From Conus ventricosus (Eukaryota > Mollusca > Gastropoda > Neogastropoda > Conidae): a stretch of DNA of 64,000 nucleotides. This document shows, in pieces, positions 38,780 to 47,647 of the stretch. A program made the position numbers and the translations under genes. The notes under the pieces are model-generated. The model was not told the DNA's origin and did not search any database. It saw only the letters and a program-made list of their open reading frames with translations. The stretch's first letter is position 1, and each line of letters starts with the position of its first letter. Location of the stretch: the NCBI GenBank assembly GCA_018398815.1, contig CM031626.1, forward strand, positions 38,431,684 to 38,495,683, read 5' to 3'.

Positions 38780-39131
38780 TCGCAACACAACTGCTGGCAC
38801 TGGTTAGGTTGGACCGCTGCACTGGTCAGGTTGGACCGCTGGCACTGGTCAGGTTTCTGGCGTTGGCCTGTGGTTCTGCCTGATGAAAGTGGGGCTGCCA
38901 GGTATGAGGTCGAACCCTGGTTCAAATTTAATTGTGACTTACCAACATTGATCTGTTCTCCTTTCTTCCTTGCTGCACTAACGCATTGCACTCTGTCCCT
39001 CCTTCTAGTCTGCTCTATCAAATGGACATAGTTGCCTTTTTTTTCATTTTTTTTTTCCTCTTCATCGATTAGCAACTCTCTCTCTCAACATCTCTCCTTT
39101 GTCCTTTCCTGCAGACTCTATATGGTGCTAA
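38780..39131. repeat. SINE-like repeat with 23-bp minisatellite, copy 3
   Basis: Homologous to 2820-3235. Confidence 0.6.
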
Positions 39132-39272
39132 TTTAATCTGAATTGTGGTACAAGTCAGGGTTCTCCATTTTCTCCACTAGCTTTTATTTTAACGGTTGAA
39201 TTGTTGGCTATCAAAACTAGAAGCAGTTCAGTTATAGGAATTAAGATGCCTACACATTCTCATGATGAAAAC

Positions 39273-39283
39273 TTTTATCTAAA
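39273..39283. repeat. Target-site duplication ttttatctaaa (left)
   Basis: Eleven bases repeated at 41967-41977. The uninterrupted LINE copy A has one 'ttatctaaa' at about 3374-3382, the empty site. Confidence 0.85.
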
Positions 39284-39616
39284 CGTAAACAAGTGGGGTA
39301 TATTTTGCTCCCATAAGGAAACCTAACACAGAGTAACTTTTATTCAAGACTGGCACAGCCTTTTCAACTTGAATAAAGTCAGACAAAATACATAGGCGAA
39401 CAATCCAATAGTGGGGAAAAAAACAAGCGCATGCCAACAACTGAACTGTCTGGCAAAGATTTGGACTTGAGGGGAGGGGAGTGGGGAATTTGAAGATGGA
39501 GAAACTGGGAAAATGAAATTAAAAAAAAAAAAGTTACAGATATGAAAACTCTTCACTAGCTGCATAAGGGAACCATGGCAATCCCTTTTGAAGGCAGATA
39601 TATTTTGTATTGCCTG

Positions 39617-39657
39617 CTCCGAGGCCTTTCGCCGCTGGATCGGGACTCATCAGGGAG
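39617..39657 (-). ncRNA. Type I hammerhead ribozyme, unit 1
   Basis: Minus strand: CTCC (helix I), CTGATGA (39653-39647), a GTCC..GGC helix II, GAAA (39630-39627), AGGCCT palindrome (39627-39622), C (39621, predicted cleavage after it), GGAG (helix I). All invariant core bases and a CUC cleavage triplet are present. An AGACAC/GTGTCT hairpin lies just upstream. Confidence 0.82.
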
Positions 39658-40361
39658 ACACGGCTGGTTGTGTCTGCGCTCCCGGCGTCAAATAGAGACA
39701 CACCACAGTCCATAATACTGTGGTGTTCTCACCACCATGGGTGCAAAAAAGAATCCAATAGCACCCCAGAACAGCCAGCGAAGAGTAGTAAATGCAACCA
39801 AACGAAAGTGTGGGGAGGAAAAAAAGTTGCTGTAAAACTAAAGACATTATGCAAATAATATAAAATGTAGGGGACAGTCTTTGAGCCTACGCCTGAGGAT
39901 CCACCCAAAGATGCAAGGGAGATCAAAAGACAAACACACAGACGGACACAAACAAATACAAATAACCTCAATTTAATCAAAGCAAAATCGGAAATGAAAT
40001 GAGGCAGGGAACAGCAAATGATAAACAGTAAACAAGTGGGGTATATTTTGCTCCCATAAGGAAACCTAACACAGAGTAACTTTTATTCAAGACTGGCACA
40101 GCCTTTTCAACTTGAATAAAGTCAGACAAAATACATAGACGAACAATCAATATAGTGGGGAAAAAACAAGCGCATGCCAACAACTGAACTGTCTGGCAAA
40201 GATTTGGACTTGAGGGGAGGGGAGAGGGGAATTTGAAGATGGAGAAACTGGGAAAATGAAATTTAAAAAAAACAAAAGTTACAGAAGTGAAAACTCTTCA
40301 CTAGCTGCATAAGGGAACCATCGCAATCCCTTTTGAAGGCAGATATATTTTGTATTGCCTG

Positions 40362-40402
40362 CTCCGAGGCCTTTCGCCGCTGGATCAGGACTCATCAGGG
40401 AG
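40362..40402 (-). ncRNA. Type I hammerhead ribozyme, unit 2
   Basis: Same architecture; CTGATGA at 40398-40392, GAAA at 40375-40372, predicted cleavage after 40366, 745 nt from that of unit 1. Helix II has three pairs. Confidence 0.82.
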
Positions 40403-41101
40403 ACACGGCTGGTTGTGTCTGCGCTCATGGCGTCAAATAGAGACACACCACAGTCCATAATACTGTGGTGTTCTCACCACCATGGGTGCAACAAAGAATC
40501 CAATAGCACCCCCAGAACAGCCAGCGAAGAGTAGTAAATGCAACCAAACGAAAGTGTGGGGAGGAAAAACAGTTGCTGTAAAACTAAAGACATTATGCAA
40601 ATAATATAAAATGTATGGGACAGTCTTTGAGCCTACGCCTGAGGATCCACCCAAAGATGCAAGGGAGATCAAAAGACAAACACACAGACGGACAGAAACA
40701 AATACAAATAACCTCAATTTAATCAAAGCAAAATCGGAAATGAAATGAGGCAGGGAACAGTAAACGATAAACAGTAAACAAGTGGGGTATATTTTGCTCC
40801 CATAAGGAAACCTAACACAGAGTAACTTTTATTCAAGACTGGCACAGCCTTTTCAACTTGAATAAAGTCAGACAAAATACATAGACGAACAATCAAATAG
40901 TGGGGAAAAAAACAAGCGCAGGCCAACAACTGAACTGTCTGGCAAAGATTTGGACTTGAGGGGAGGGGAGAGGGGAATTTGAAGATGGAGAAACTGGGAA
41001 AATGAAATAAAAAAAAAGTTACAGATATGAACACTCTTCACTAGCTGCATAAGGGAACCATCGCAATCCCTTTTGAAGGCAGATATATTTTGTATTGCCT
41101 G

Positions 41102-41142
41102 CTCCGAGGCCTTTCGTCGCTGGATCGGGACTCATCAGGGAG
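41102..41142 (-). ncRNA. Type I hammerhead ribozyme, unit 3
   Basis: Same architecture; CTGATGA at 41138-41132, GAAA at 41115-41112, predicted cleavage after 41106, 740 nt from unit 2. Helix II has a U-A in place of the U-G pair, a pairing-preserving change. Confidence 0.82.
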
Positions 41143-41554
41143 ACACGGCTGGTTGTGTCTGCGCTCCCGGCGTCAAATAGAGACACACCACAGTCCATAA
41201 TACTGTGGTGTTCTCAACACCATGGGTGCAAAAAAGAATCCAATAGCACCCCCATTTGTTTGTGTCCGTCTGTGTGTTTGTCTTTTGATCTCCCTTGCAT
41301 CTTTGGATGGATCCTCAGGCGTAGGCTCAAAGACTGTCCCCTACATTTTATATTATTTGCATAATGTCTTTAGTTTTACAGCAACTTTTTTTCCTCCCCA
41401 CACTTTCGTTTGGTTGCATTTATTACTCTTCGCTGGCTGTTCTGGGGGTGCTATTTGATTCTTTTTTGCACCCATGGTGGTGAGAACACCACAGTATTAT
41501 GGACTGTGGTGTGTCTCTATTTGACGCCGGGAGCGCAGACACAACCAGCCGTGT

Positions 41555-41596
41555 CTCCCTGATGAGTCCCGATCCAGCGGGCGAAAGGCCTCGGAG
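41555..41596 (+). ncRNA. Type I hammerhead ribozyme, inverted unit 4
   Basis: Plus strand: CTCC, CTGATGA (41559-41565), GTCC..GGGC helix II (four pairs with one G-U), GAAA (41583-41586), AGGCCT, C (41592), GGAG. Confidence 0.82.
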
Positions 41597-41966
41597 CAGG
41601 CAATACAAAATATGTCTGCCTTCAAAAGGGATTGCGATGGTTCCCTTATGCAGCTAGTGAAGAGTTTTCATATCTGTAACTTTTTTTTTTAAATTTCATT
41701 TTCCAAGTTTCTCCATCTTCAAATTCCCCTCTCCCCTCCCCTCAAGTCCCAATCTTTGCCAGACAGTTCAGTTGTTGGCCTGTGCTTGTTTTTTCCCCAC
41801 TATTTGATTGTTCGTCTATGTATTTTGTCTGACTTTTATCAAGTTGAAAAGGCTGTGCCAGTCTTGAATAAAAGTTACTCTGTGTTAGGTTTCCTTATGG
41901 GAGCAAAATATACCCCACTTGTTTACTGTTTATCGTTTGCTGTTCCCTGCCTCATTTCATTTCCGA

Positions 41967-41977
41967 TTTTATCTAAA
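41967..41977. repeat. Target-site duplication ttttatctaaa (right)
   Basis: Matches 39273-39283. Confidence 0.85.
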
Positions 41978-42566
41978 AATAAAGCAAATGGCAGATAACA
42001 CCACTATGTTCCTTAGAGATCATAATGACATGACCAGATCACTGGAAGTGTTAACTTCCTTTCAGGAAACATCTGGTCTCGAATTGAATAAGTTAAAAAC
42101 GAAGGCATTAGAAATGGGAAGACATGGAAAAGAACAAAAACTGCCACTGACTACCGTAAAGAAAATAGTAATTCTTCGCATTTGTTTTGAAACCGATACA
42201 ATTGTAAGAAATATTGCAGATAATTGGAAAGATAGAATCGACTAAATTAAAAATAAATAAATAAATAAAATAATGTGGCAAAAGAGGGATCTCAGTATCC
42301 AGGGTAAGCCAGTCGGTCTATGTTATGCAATCTATTGGTATCCCAGAATAAGTCTTAAATAAAATGAACACAATGCTGTATACATTTCTGTGGCAGAAAA
42401 CGTTTAGCAACAGAAAAGCATTTGAAAAGGTTACAAGAACAACAATGGAATCTAATATTGAGAATGGAGGCTTACCCATGATCAAGATGATTGAGTTCAA
42501 GAAACATTTGTATTAGCAGTGGTTTGGGAAACTGCACAATAGTAAAATTCATGAAAACTGGTAATT
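41978..42566 (+). pseudogene. Reverse transcriptase part 2, LINE copy B
   Basis: Open from 41919 to 42245 in one frame: 'KIKQMADNTTMFLRDHND', 'FQETSGLELNKLKTKALEMG', then the connection region. The catalytic AspAsp of motif C reads Asp-Asn here. The remainder (42246-42566) is the eroded C-terminus ('RDLSIQGKPVGL'). Confidence 0.7.
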
Positions 42567-42599
42567 CATACTCGTGTGGCATTTCCAAACGATTGCCAG

Positions 42600-42965
42600 T
42601 GGATCTAGTGTTGGACCGCTGGCACTGGTTAGGTTGGACCGCTGGCACTGGTCAGGTTGGACTGCTGGCACTGGTCAGGTTACTGGCGTTGGCCTGTGGT
42701 CCTGCCTGATGAAAGTGGCGCTGCCAGGTATGAGGTCGAACCCCGGTTCAAATTGAATAGTGACTACCAGACATTGATCTGTTCTCCTTTCTTCCTTGCT
42801 GCACTAACGCATTGCACTCTGTCCCTCTCTTCTAGTCTGCTCTATCAAATGGACATAGTTGCCTTTTTTTCTTTTTTTTTTCTTTTTTTTTTCTCTTCAT
42901 CGATTAGCAACTCTCTCTCTCTCAACATCTCTCCTTAGTCCTTCCTCTGCAGACTCTATATGGTG

Positions 42966-42966
<1 letters not shown>
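42600..42966. repeat. SINE-like repeat with 23-bp minisatellite, copy 4
   Basis: Homologous to 3960-4318; the cleanest copy, with three 23-bp units (about 42606-42680). Confidence 0.65.

Positions 42967-43063
<97 letters not shown>
42965..43063. repeat. (TA)n microsatellite
   Basis: Uninterrupted TA. Confidence 0.98.
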
Positions 43064-43064
<1 letters not shown>

Positions 43065-43090
43065 TGAATATAACCAAAGAGCCTAAAATG

Positions 43091-43192
43091 TTTTGAGTTT
43101 CCCGTCGTATGGGGTGTTATACCATATGCTTTTTTCTTTTCCTATTTTTCTTGCTTTTATTTGTGTTGTTGTCCGGGTTGTATTGTAGTTTT
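43091..43192. repeat. Inverted repeat arm (left) of the Penelope-like element
   Basis: Reverse complement of 43829-43928, from 'ttttgagtttcccgtcg' to 'tgtattgtagttt'. Differs in the A/T-rich tract by two bases of length. Confidence 0.88.
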
Positions 43193-43199
43193 ATCCACT

Positions 43200-43936
43200 T
43201 TTACCCATCCATAGATGAGGAACTACTCTCCAAAGCCCTGAAGTTTGCCAGTAACCACACAGACATAACAGGGTCAGAAATGGAAATCATTCTCCACACC
43301 AAGAAAACATTACTACACAGCAGAAATGAAACCTGGATCAGGAAAACCAACAGAAACTCAACATTCGACGTAACCATGGGTTCATATGATGGTGCAGAAA
43401 CATGTGAACTGGTCGGACTATTCATGCTGTCCAACATCAAGAAAAAACTCGGAAAACAAGTCGGACTGTACAGAGACGATGGCCTTGCTGCACTAACAAA
43501 CAACCCAAGAACCATCGAAAACAAGAAGAAAGAACTATGCAAAATCTTCCAAAACCACAACTTAAAGATCACCATTGAAGCAAACAAAAAGGTAGTGAAC
43601 TACTTAGACATAACACTGGATCTCAACAACCATATATATAAACCATACAAGAAACCCAACGATACACCTCTTTATGTACACACCAAAAGTAACCATCCAC
43701 CATCTGTATTAAAGACCATACCCCATGGCATAAACAAGAGACTATCAAACCTGTCATGCAATGAGAGAGTGTTCAACAATGCAGCAGTGGAATACCAGGA
43801 GGCACTACAAACAAGTGGATACAATTACAAACTACAATACAACCCGGACAACAACACAAATAAAAGCAAGAAAAATAGGAAAAAAAAATCATATGGTATA
43901 ACACCCCATACGACGGGAAACTCAAAACAAACATAG
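43200..43936 (+). pseudogene. Penelope-like RT, C-terminal half
   Basis: Frame: '[15 protein letters not shown]', '[18 protein letters not shown]' (the Gxx.GAE.cELVGL block of Penelope RTs), 'GLYRDDGLA' with YRDD at 43469-43480 (motif C), '[10 protein letters not shown]' and '[18 protein letters not shown]'. The open frame as annotated starts at 43109, but its first ~30 codons come from the inverted segment. It breaks at the nine-A run near 43880. The true frame continues one base over. The RT fingers and motif A are missing. Confidence 0.88.
43829..43928. repeat. Inverted repeat arm (right) of the Penelope-like element
   Basis: Partner of 43091-43192; lies in the coding region around the RT-linker frameshift. 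Confidence 0.88.
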
Positions 43937-44550
43937 GGAAAGAATTCTTCAAAATCCTAGCAACCTCATTTCCAAAAGAGCACAAACTGTCCAAAATATT
44001 TAACAAAAACACTGTCAAACTATCGTACTCATGTATGCCCAACCTCAAAAACCTGATTGACGCATCTAATAAAATGAAAATCAACACAGCAAAGAAGGGT
44101 GAAGAAAGGAAATCTTGCAATTGCACGAGAAAGGAGCAGTGCCCACTAAACAATAAATGTCTCCACAACAACATTGTATACCAGGCTACTGTAACATCAG
44201 AAAATGAAAAAGAAACATACATAGGGATCACTGAAAACCACTTCAAAACCAGATATGCAAACCACAAACAGTCATTCAATAAAGAAAAATATAAAAACCA
44301 AACAGAACTGAGCAAATATATCTGGAAACTTAAAGACGCAAAAACAAGCTACAATATATCCTGGAAAATCATAAAAAGAGCATCACCATACAGCAATGTT
44401 TCAAAAAGGTGCAACCTATGTTTAACTGAAAAATGGTTAATACTATGCAAACCACACTTAGCAACTTTAAACACCAAAACAGAAATAGTAAACAACTGCA
44501 GGCATAAATGGAAATCGTTGTTAGTGAACACATCCAAAACAAAAACCTGA
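43890..44550 (+). pseudogene. Penelope-like linker and GIY-YIG endonuclease
   Basis: Continues after the frameshift with '[19 protein letters not shown]' (43892), a Cys cluster 'CNCTRKEQCPLNNKC' (about 44117-44160) and the endonuclease core: 'YIGITENHFKTRYANHKQSF' (about 44217-44280) with the YIG and the catalytic Arg, then 'ELSKYIWKL' (conserved Glu) and 'CNLCLTEKWLI' (44410). The open frame with ATG is 44035-44550 (171 codons, ending 'TSKTKT'). The enzyme nicks target DNA for TPRT. The domain appears complete in this copy. Confidence 0.88.
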
Positions 44551-44680
44551 AAGACCAAAAAAACACGTGCAGCCAACCCGCACGTGCAAACAACCGCAAA
44601 CGTGAGCCCACACGCTAATATAAACACCGGCGGTGGCAAACAAAAACAACCTGATGACAGCGCAAACGCCGCTAGAGAAC

Positions 44681-44759
44681 GTATAAAATGCCAATCCTGA
44701 CGGCACTTTCGCCCTCAAACCAGTTTCGGGCGAAAGTGACCCAGGATAGGCATTTATAC
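44681..44759. repeat. Long near-perfect hairpin in Penelope-like 3' region
   Basis: Arms 'gtataaaatgccaatcctg' + 'actttcgccc' and 'gggcgaaagt' + 'caggataggcatttatac' pair over about 30 positions with a five-base asymmetric middle and a ~13-base loop. Confidence 0.85.
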
Positions 44760-44760
44760 T

Positions 44761-45070
44761 TTTCTCTAACAAGTAAACTTCAATAACCAAAAAATAACGA
44801 TTATCTACAAACAAACAGACTGTGCAGGTTATTCGTATCATAACTCTTTACTAAAGTTTTCAGAGAGTAGCGTAGGGGAGAGTAGCCGCGGCGTGAACAC
44901 GTTCCAAAGTAACGTAGGGGAAAATCACCCACTGAACGCGCCCATTACAAGGGGGTGCACTAGGCTATCCGATTACTTACCGATTAACGTGTGTTAATTA
45001 CAGCGTGGGGCTGTCATAGAGAGAGAGCTTGGAGCCATAGAATACGTTTCTGCGTTTCACAAAATACCGC
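44761..45070. other. Unassigned sequence
   Basis: Contains two similar short segments ('gtagcgtaggggagag' and 'gtaacgtaggggaaaa', 44868 and 44909). No gene. Confidence 0.5.
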
Positions 45071-45074
45071 GTAT

Positions 45075-45202
45075 GCCCACACAAACACACACAGCACACA
45101 CACCCATACACTCAAACACACACACACACACACACACAACACACGCACAACATACAACATCCGCACATACAACGACAAGCGCGGCACACACCCACACACA
45201 CT

Positions 45203-45251
<49 letters not shown>

Positions 45252-45252
45252 A

Positions 45253-45285
<33 letters not shown>

Positions 45286-45321
45286 ACACGTTACCCTCTC
45301 TCTCACACACACACAAACACA

Positions 45322-45361
<40 letters not shown>

Positions 45362-45557
45362 ACACACTCACACACACACACACAAACACACACACAGACA
45401 CACACACACACACAAACACCCACACCCACACACACAAACACACACACACACACACACAACACACACACACACACACACCACACACACACAAACACACACA
45501 CGTTACTCTCTCTCTCTCTCACGACACACACACACACACACACACACAACACACACA

Positions 45558-45602
<45 letters not shown>

Positions 45603-45616
45603 ACACACACACACAT
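45075..45616. repeat. Compound (CA)n arrays with CTCTCT linkers
   Basis: CA arrays with repeated linkers of the type 'cacgtta.tctctctctcac' at about 45287 and 45499. All long frames on both strands are artefacts. Confidence 0.95.
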
Positions 45617-46760
45617 CGCGCCGTGGCCAAAAAATCAATACCACCACACCTCCTCCCCACTCCCTCCCGCCCAGCCGGCCCAATACACATATGACATCAG
45701 CCTTACTCGCAACCCTTTCACTCCGTTCCCCACGCTGAACTTGGAAGAGGTTGGCTTTCTTTTCCAGGTACTGTCAACTCTGTCAGGGCGGTGTCAACGA
45801 CCTGCTCTGCCACGTCAACAGGCTTACGGGCCGCTCACATGACACACATTCTTCCTACTGACTCCCGACCAGCAAGGGCGCGTTTACTGTGTTGTAGTGC
45901 TTGGCTGTGTTATCCTAAAATTGGCGAACCGTTTACCGACGAACAGAATCGTGCGATTCATGATCACAAGTTTTACTTTTGACTGCAGTTAGAGTATTTG
46001 TCAAAAAAAGAATCAGGTGAAGCATGTTTCGTTACCGCCGAACCGAAAAGAAGTATTGGATTTTCCTAGAGGGAGAAAAAGAAAAAAGTGAACCGACTGC
46101 TTTGGAAATGGAACGACGTATCTTTCAAGGTTTATTTTGTTGGTTCAAGGGAAATTGAAAAATGACATTTACCGAACAAGATGAAGGCCAATTCAATAAG
46201 TGTTTAACTGTTGATGAGAAGCTTTCCTTTTTTAAAAAGCGGCGCTATGTTGATAAAACAAATAAAAGCAAACAATCATCACGCCGTTGATGTTTGGACG
46301 ATGGGCTTGAGACAGCTAAAGCCATGTTGAAAGAGCCAAAACGCAATCAACAAGCGTTCATTCTTCAGGCGCAGGTGGGCAATGTCTGAGTCATATGCCA
46401 GAAAACTTATTCAGCTTTCAATATGTTTTTTACCACTTCCTAAATTCCATAAGCTGGGATTAGCATTGCTGAACTGTATATTAAACGTCAAAGGAATTTA
46501 ATAAACTTATGCAACTGGATAACGATTTTCGAATGTTCTGCAAGAAATAGATAGGGTAGGCAGGTCTTAGTACATATACCAGTATGAGAGGAAGTAGTGT
46601 TAGCCAGCACTATCTCCATATAAATGCTCCAATATATACATGAACGGATGTACTACTACTGGTGATTAGACCGCCATAAAAGCTCGCTACAGCAGTAACT
46701 GCTGTAACTCTGCCAAAGCCAGTTGCAAGCCAGGTTGAGAAAAAGAGGAGCACAGCAGCG
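45617..46760. other. Unassigned sequence
   Basis: No recognisable gene. Short coding-like stretches on the plus strand (46024-46135, 46500-46560) could belong to the DNA-virus-like region that follows, but no motif supports this. Confidence 0.4.
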
Positions 46761-46763
46761 AAC

Positions 46764-46952
46764 TAGGTCAAACGTTCCTGTAAGAACGTTTGACCTAATT
46801 GCCAGTCTTGTAAACTGGTCAAACGTTCCACAACAAGAACGTTTGACCTAGTTTACAAGACTGGCAATTAGGTCAAACGTTCCCTGTAAGAACGTTAGAC
46901 CTAATTGCCAGTCTTGTAAACTAGTCAAACGTCCTACAAGAACGTTTTGGCC
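46764..46952. repeat. Cluster of four hairpins with alternating spacers
   Basis: Hairpins of the type 'aggtcaaacgttc-loop-gaacgtttgacct' at 46764-46797, 46816-46849, 46870-46903 and 46923-46952. The ~20-bp spacer 'aattgccagtcttgtaaact' appears direct, inverted, direct between them, so spacer-hairpin-spacer at 46797-46870 forms one palindrome with arms of about 31 bp. Confidence 0.92.
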
Positions 46953-47017
46953 GAGTTGCCGGCCTTCATCACAAAAGCAAGTGCCACCAGTTCCATCGTT
47001 GAGACAATTGACGCCTC

Positions 47018-47300
47018 ACCCCCAAGTTACCCCTAAGTCACCCCAAGTCACCCCAAGTCCTAAGTAAGTTTTAAGAAAGTTACCCAAAGTTTCTTAATTA
47101 AGTTCTTAATAAGTTACATCAAGTTTCTTAATAAGTTATTGATTAAGTATCCACCCCAAGTCCTTAATTAAGTTGTTAATCAAATCACCCCCAGTGATCC
47201 TTAATTAAGTTCTTAATTAATTTACATCAAGTTACTTAATAAGTTCTTGATTAAGTCATCCCTTACTATCCTTTAAGCACAACCAAGTTTTTATTTAAGT
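47018..47300. repeat. AAGT/TTAATTAAGTT-rich degenerate tandem repeats
   Basis: First about five 'aagtcacccc' units, then several ~35-60 bp units built from 'ccttaattaagttcttaat' and 'acatcaagtt'. Confidence 0.8.
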
Positions 47301-47323
47301 TATCTTATGAAAAAATACAATCT

Positions 47324-47572
47324 ATGTTTTCTTCATCTAAATCTGTAGAGTGTCGGAATATAGTTACACCGCAGCGCCATCAAAAACGCGTCAGCGGTGA
47401 GGATGTCTTGGCTCAGCGTTCTCTGCATAAACTCGCGAGTGATGATAAAGGAGACATGGGGTCAGACGCAGAAGTACGTCAATTCACAGTGATCTACAAG
47501 TCGAGGGGGGGGACTCCAGATAAGGTGGTTAGGGATTGTTGGTTGGTGTTAGGAGAACATGTCTTTATTTAG
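47324..47572 (+). CDS. Unrecognised small open frame
   Basis: 82 codons, charged N-terminal half ('RHQKRVSGEDVLAQRSLHKL'), no known motif. It is listed because it lies in a region of low simple-repeat content near the polymerase relic. A chance frame is quite possible. Confidence 0.2.
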   Translation: MFSSSKSVECRNIVTPQRHQKRVSGEDVLAQRSLHKLASDDKGDMGSDAEVRQFTVIYKSRGGTPDKVVRDCWLVLGEHVFI

Positions 47573-47647
47573 TTGACACCACATCATTTTATAATACGCT
47601 AAGTTCTATTTTGATTAAAAAATTTTAAACTTTAAGATTCTAAAATA

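Larger units (their letters stand above)
39284..41966 (-). mobile_element. Nested insertion: array of ~745-bp hammerhead-ribozyme units
   Basis: Units start at about 39285, 40028 and 40774 (periods 743 and 746), the third truncated near 41253. A fourth, inverted unit fills 41255-41966. Units are highly similar, with no long open frame of known type. Each contains the same ribozyme core. The insertion is flanked by an 11-bp TSD and interrupts LINE copy B. Tandem, ribozyme-delimited, non-coding units resemble retrozymes or Penelope-type terminal repeats, but the unit is longer than the retrozyme lengths I know of. Confidence 0.85.
36291..42966 (+). mobile_element. LINE copy B, split by a nested insertion
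   Basis: Aligns with copy A (310-4318) from 'attaccgttacattcataaa' onward. LINE sequence occupies 36291-39283 and 41967-42966. Between them lies the 2.68-kb ribozyme-bearing array. ORF1 pieces at 36718-37210, GAT array at 37854-37925, RT part 1 at about 38150-38350, SINE-like repeats at 38780-39131 and 42600-42966. Differences from copy A are often a base replaced by its neighbour, lengthening homopolymers. Confidence 0.85.
43091..44760 (+). mobile_element. Penelope-like element, 5'-truncated with inverted 5' segment
   Basis: The sense part from about 43200 encodes the C-terminal half of a Penelope RT and a GIY-YIG endonuclease, followed by a 3' hairpin (44681-44759). Positions 43091-43192 are the reverse complement of 43829-43928, so the 5' end is an inverted piece of the same element type. 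One frameshift separates RT from the linker. No HHR with a full core is present in this copy. Confidence 0.88.

Noticed and set aside
43109..43199. Start of the Penelope RT frame at 43109
   Set aside because: The first codons come from the inverted 5' segment and are hydrophobic nonsense; RT homology begins near 43205.
44651..44680. CTGATGA followed by AGCG...CGCT and GAGAA in the Penelope-like 3' region, hammerhead-like
   Set aside because: The core lacks the required GAAA directly after helix II, so it does not meet the hammerhead consensus. At most a decayed motif.
44991..45842. 283-codon plus frame and 192-codon minus frame
   Set aside because: Both are CA/GT microsatellite translations.
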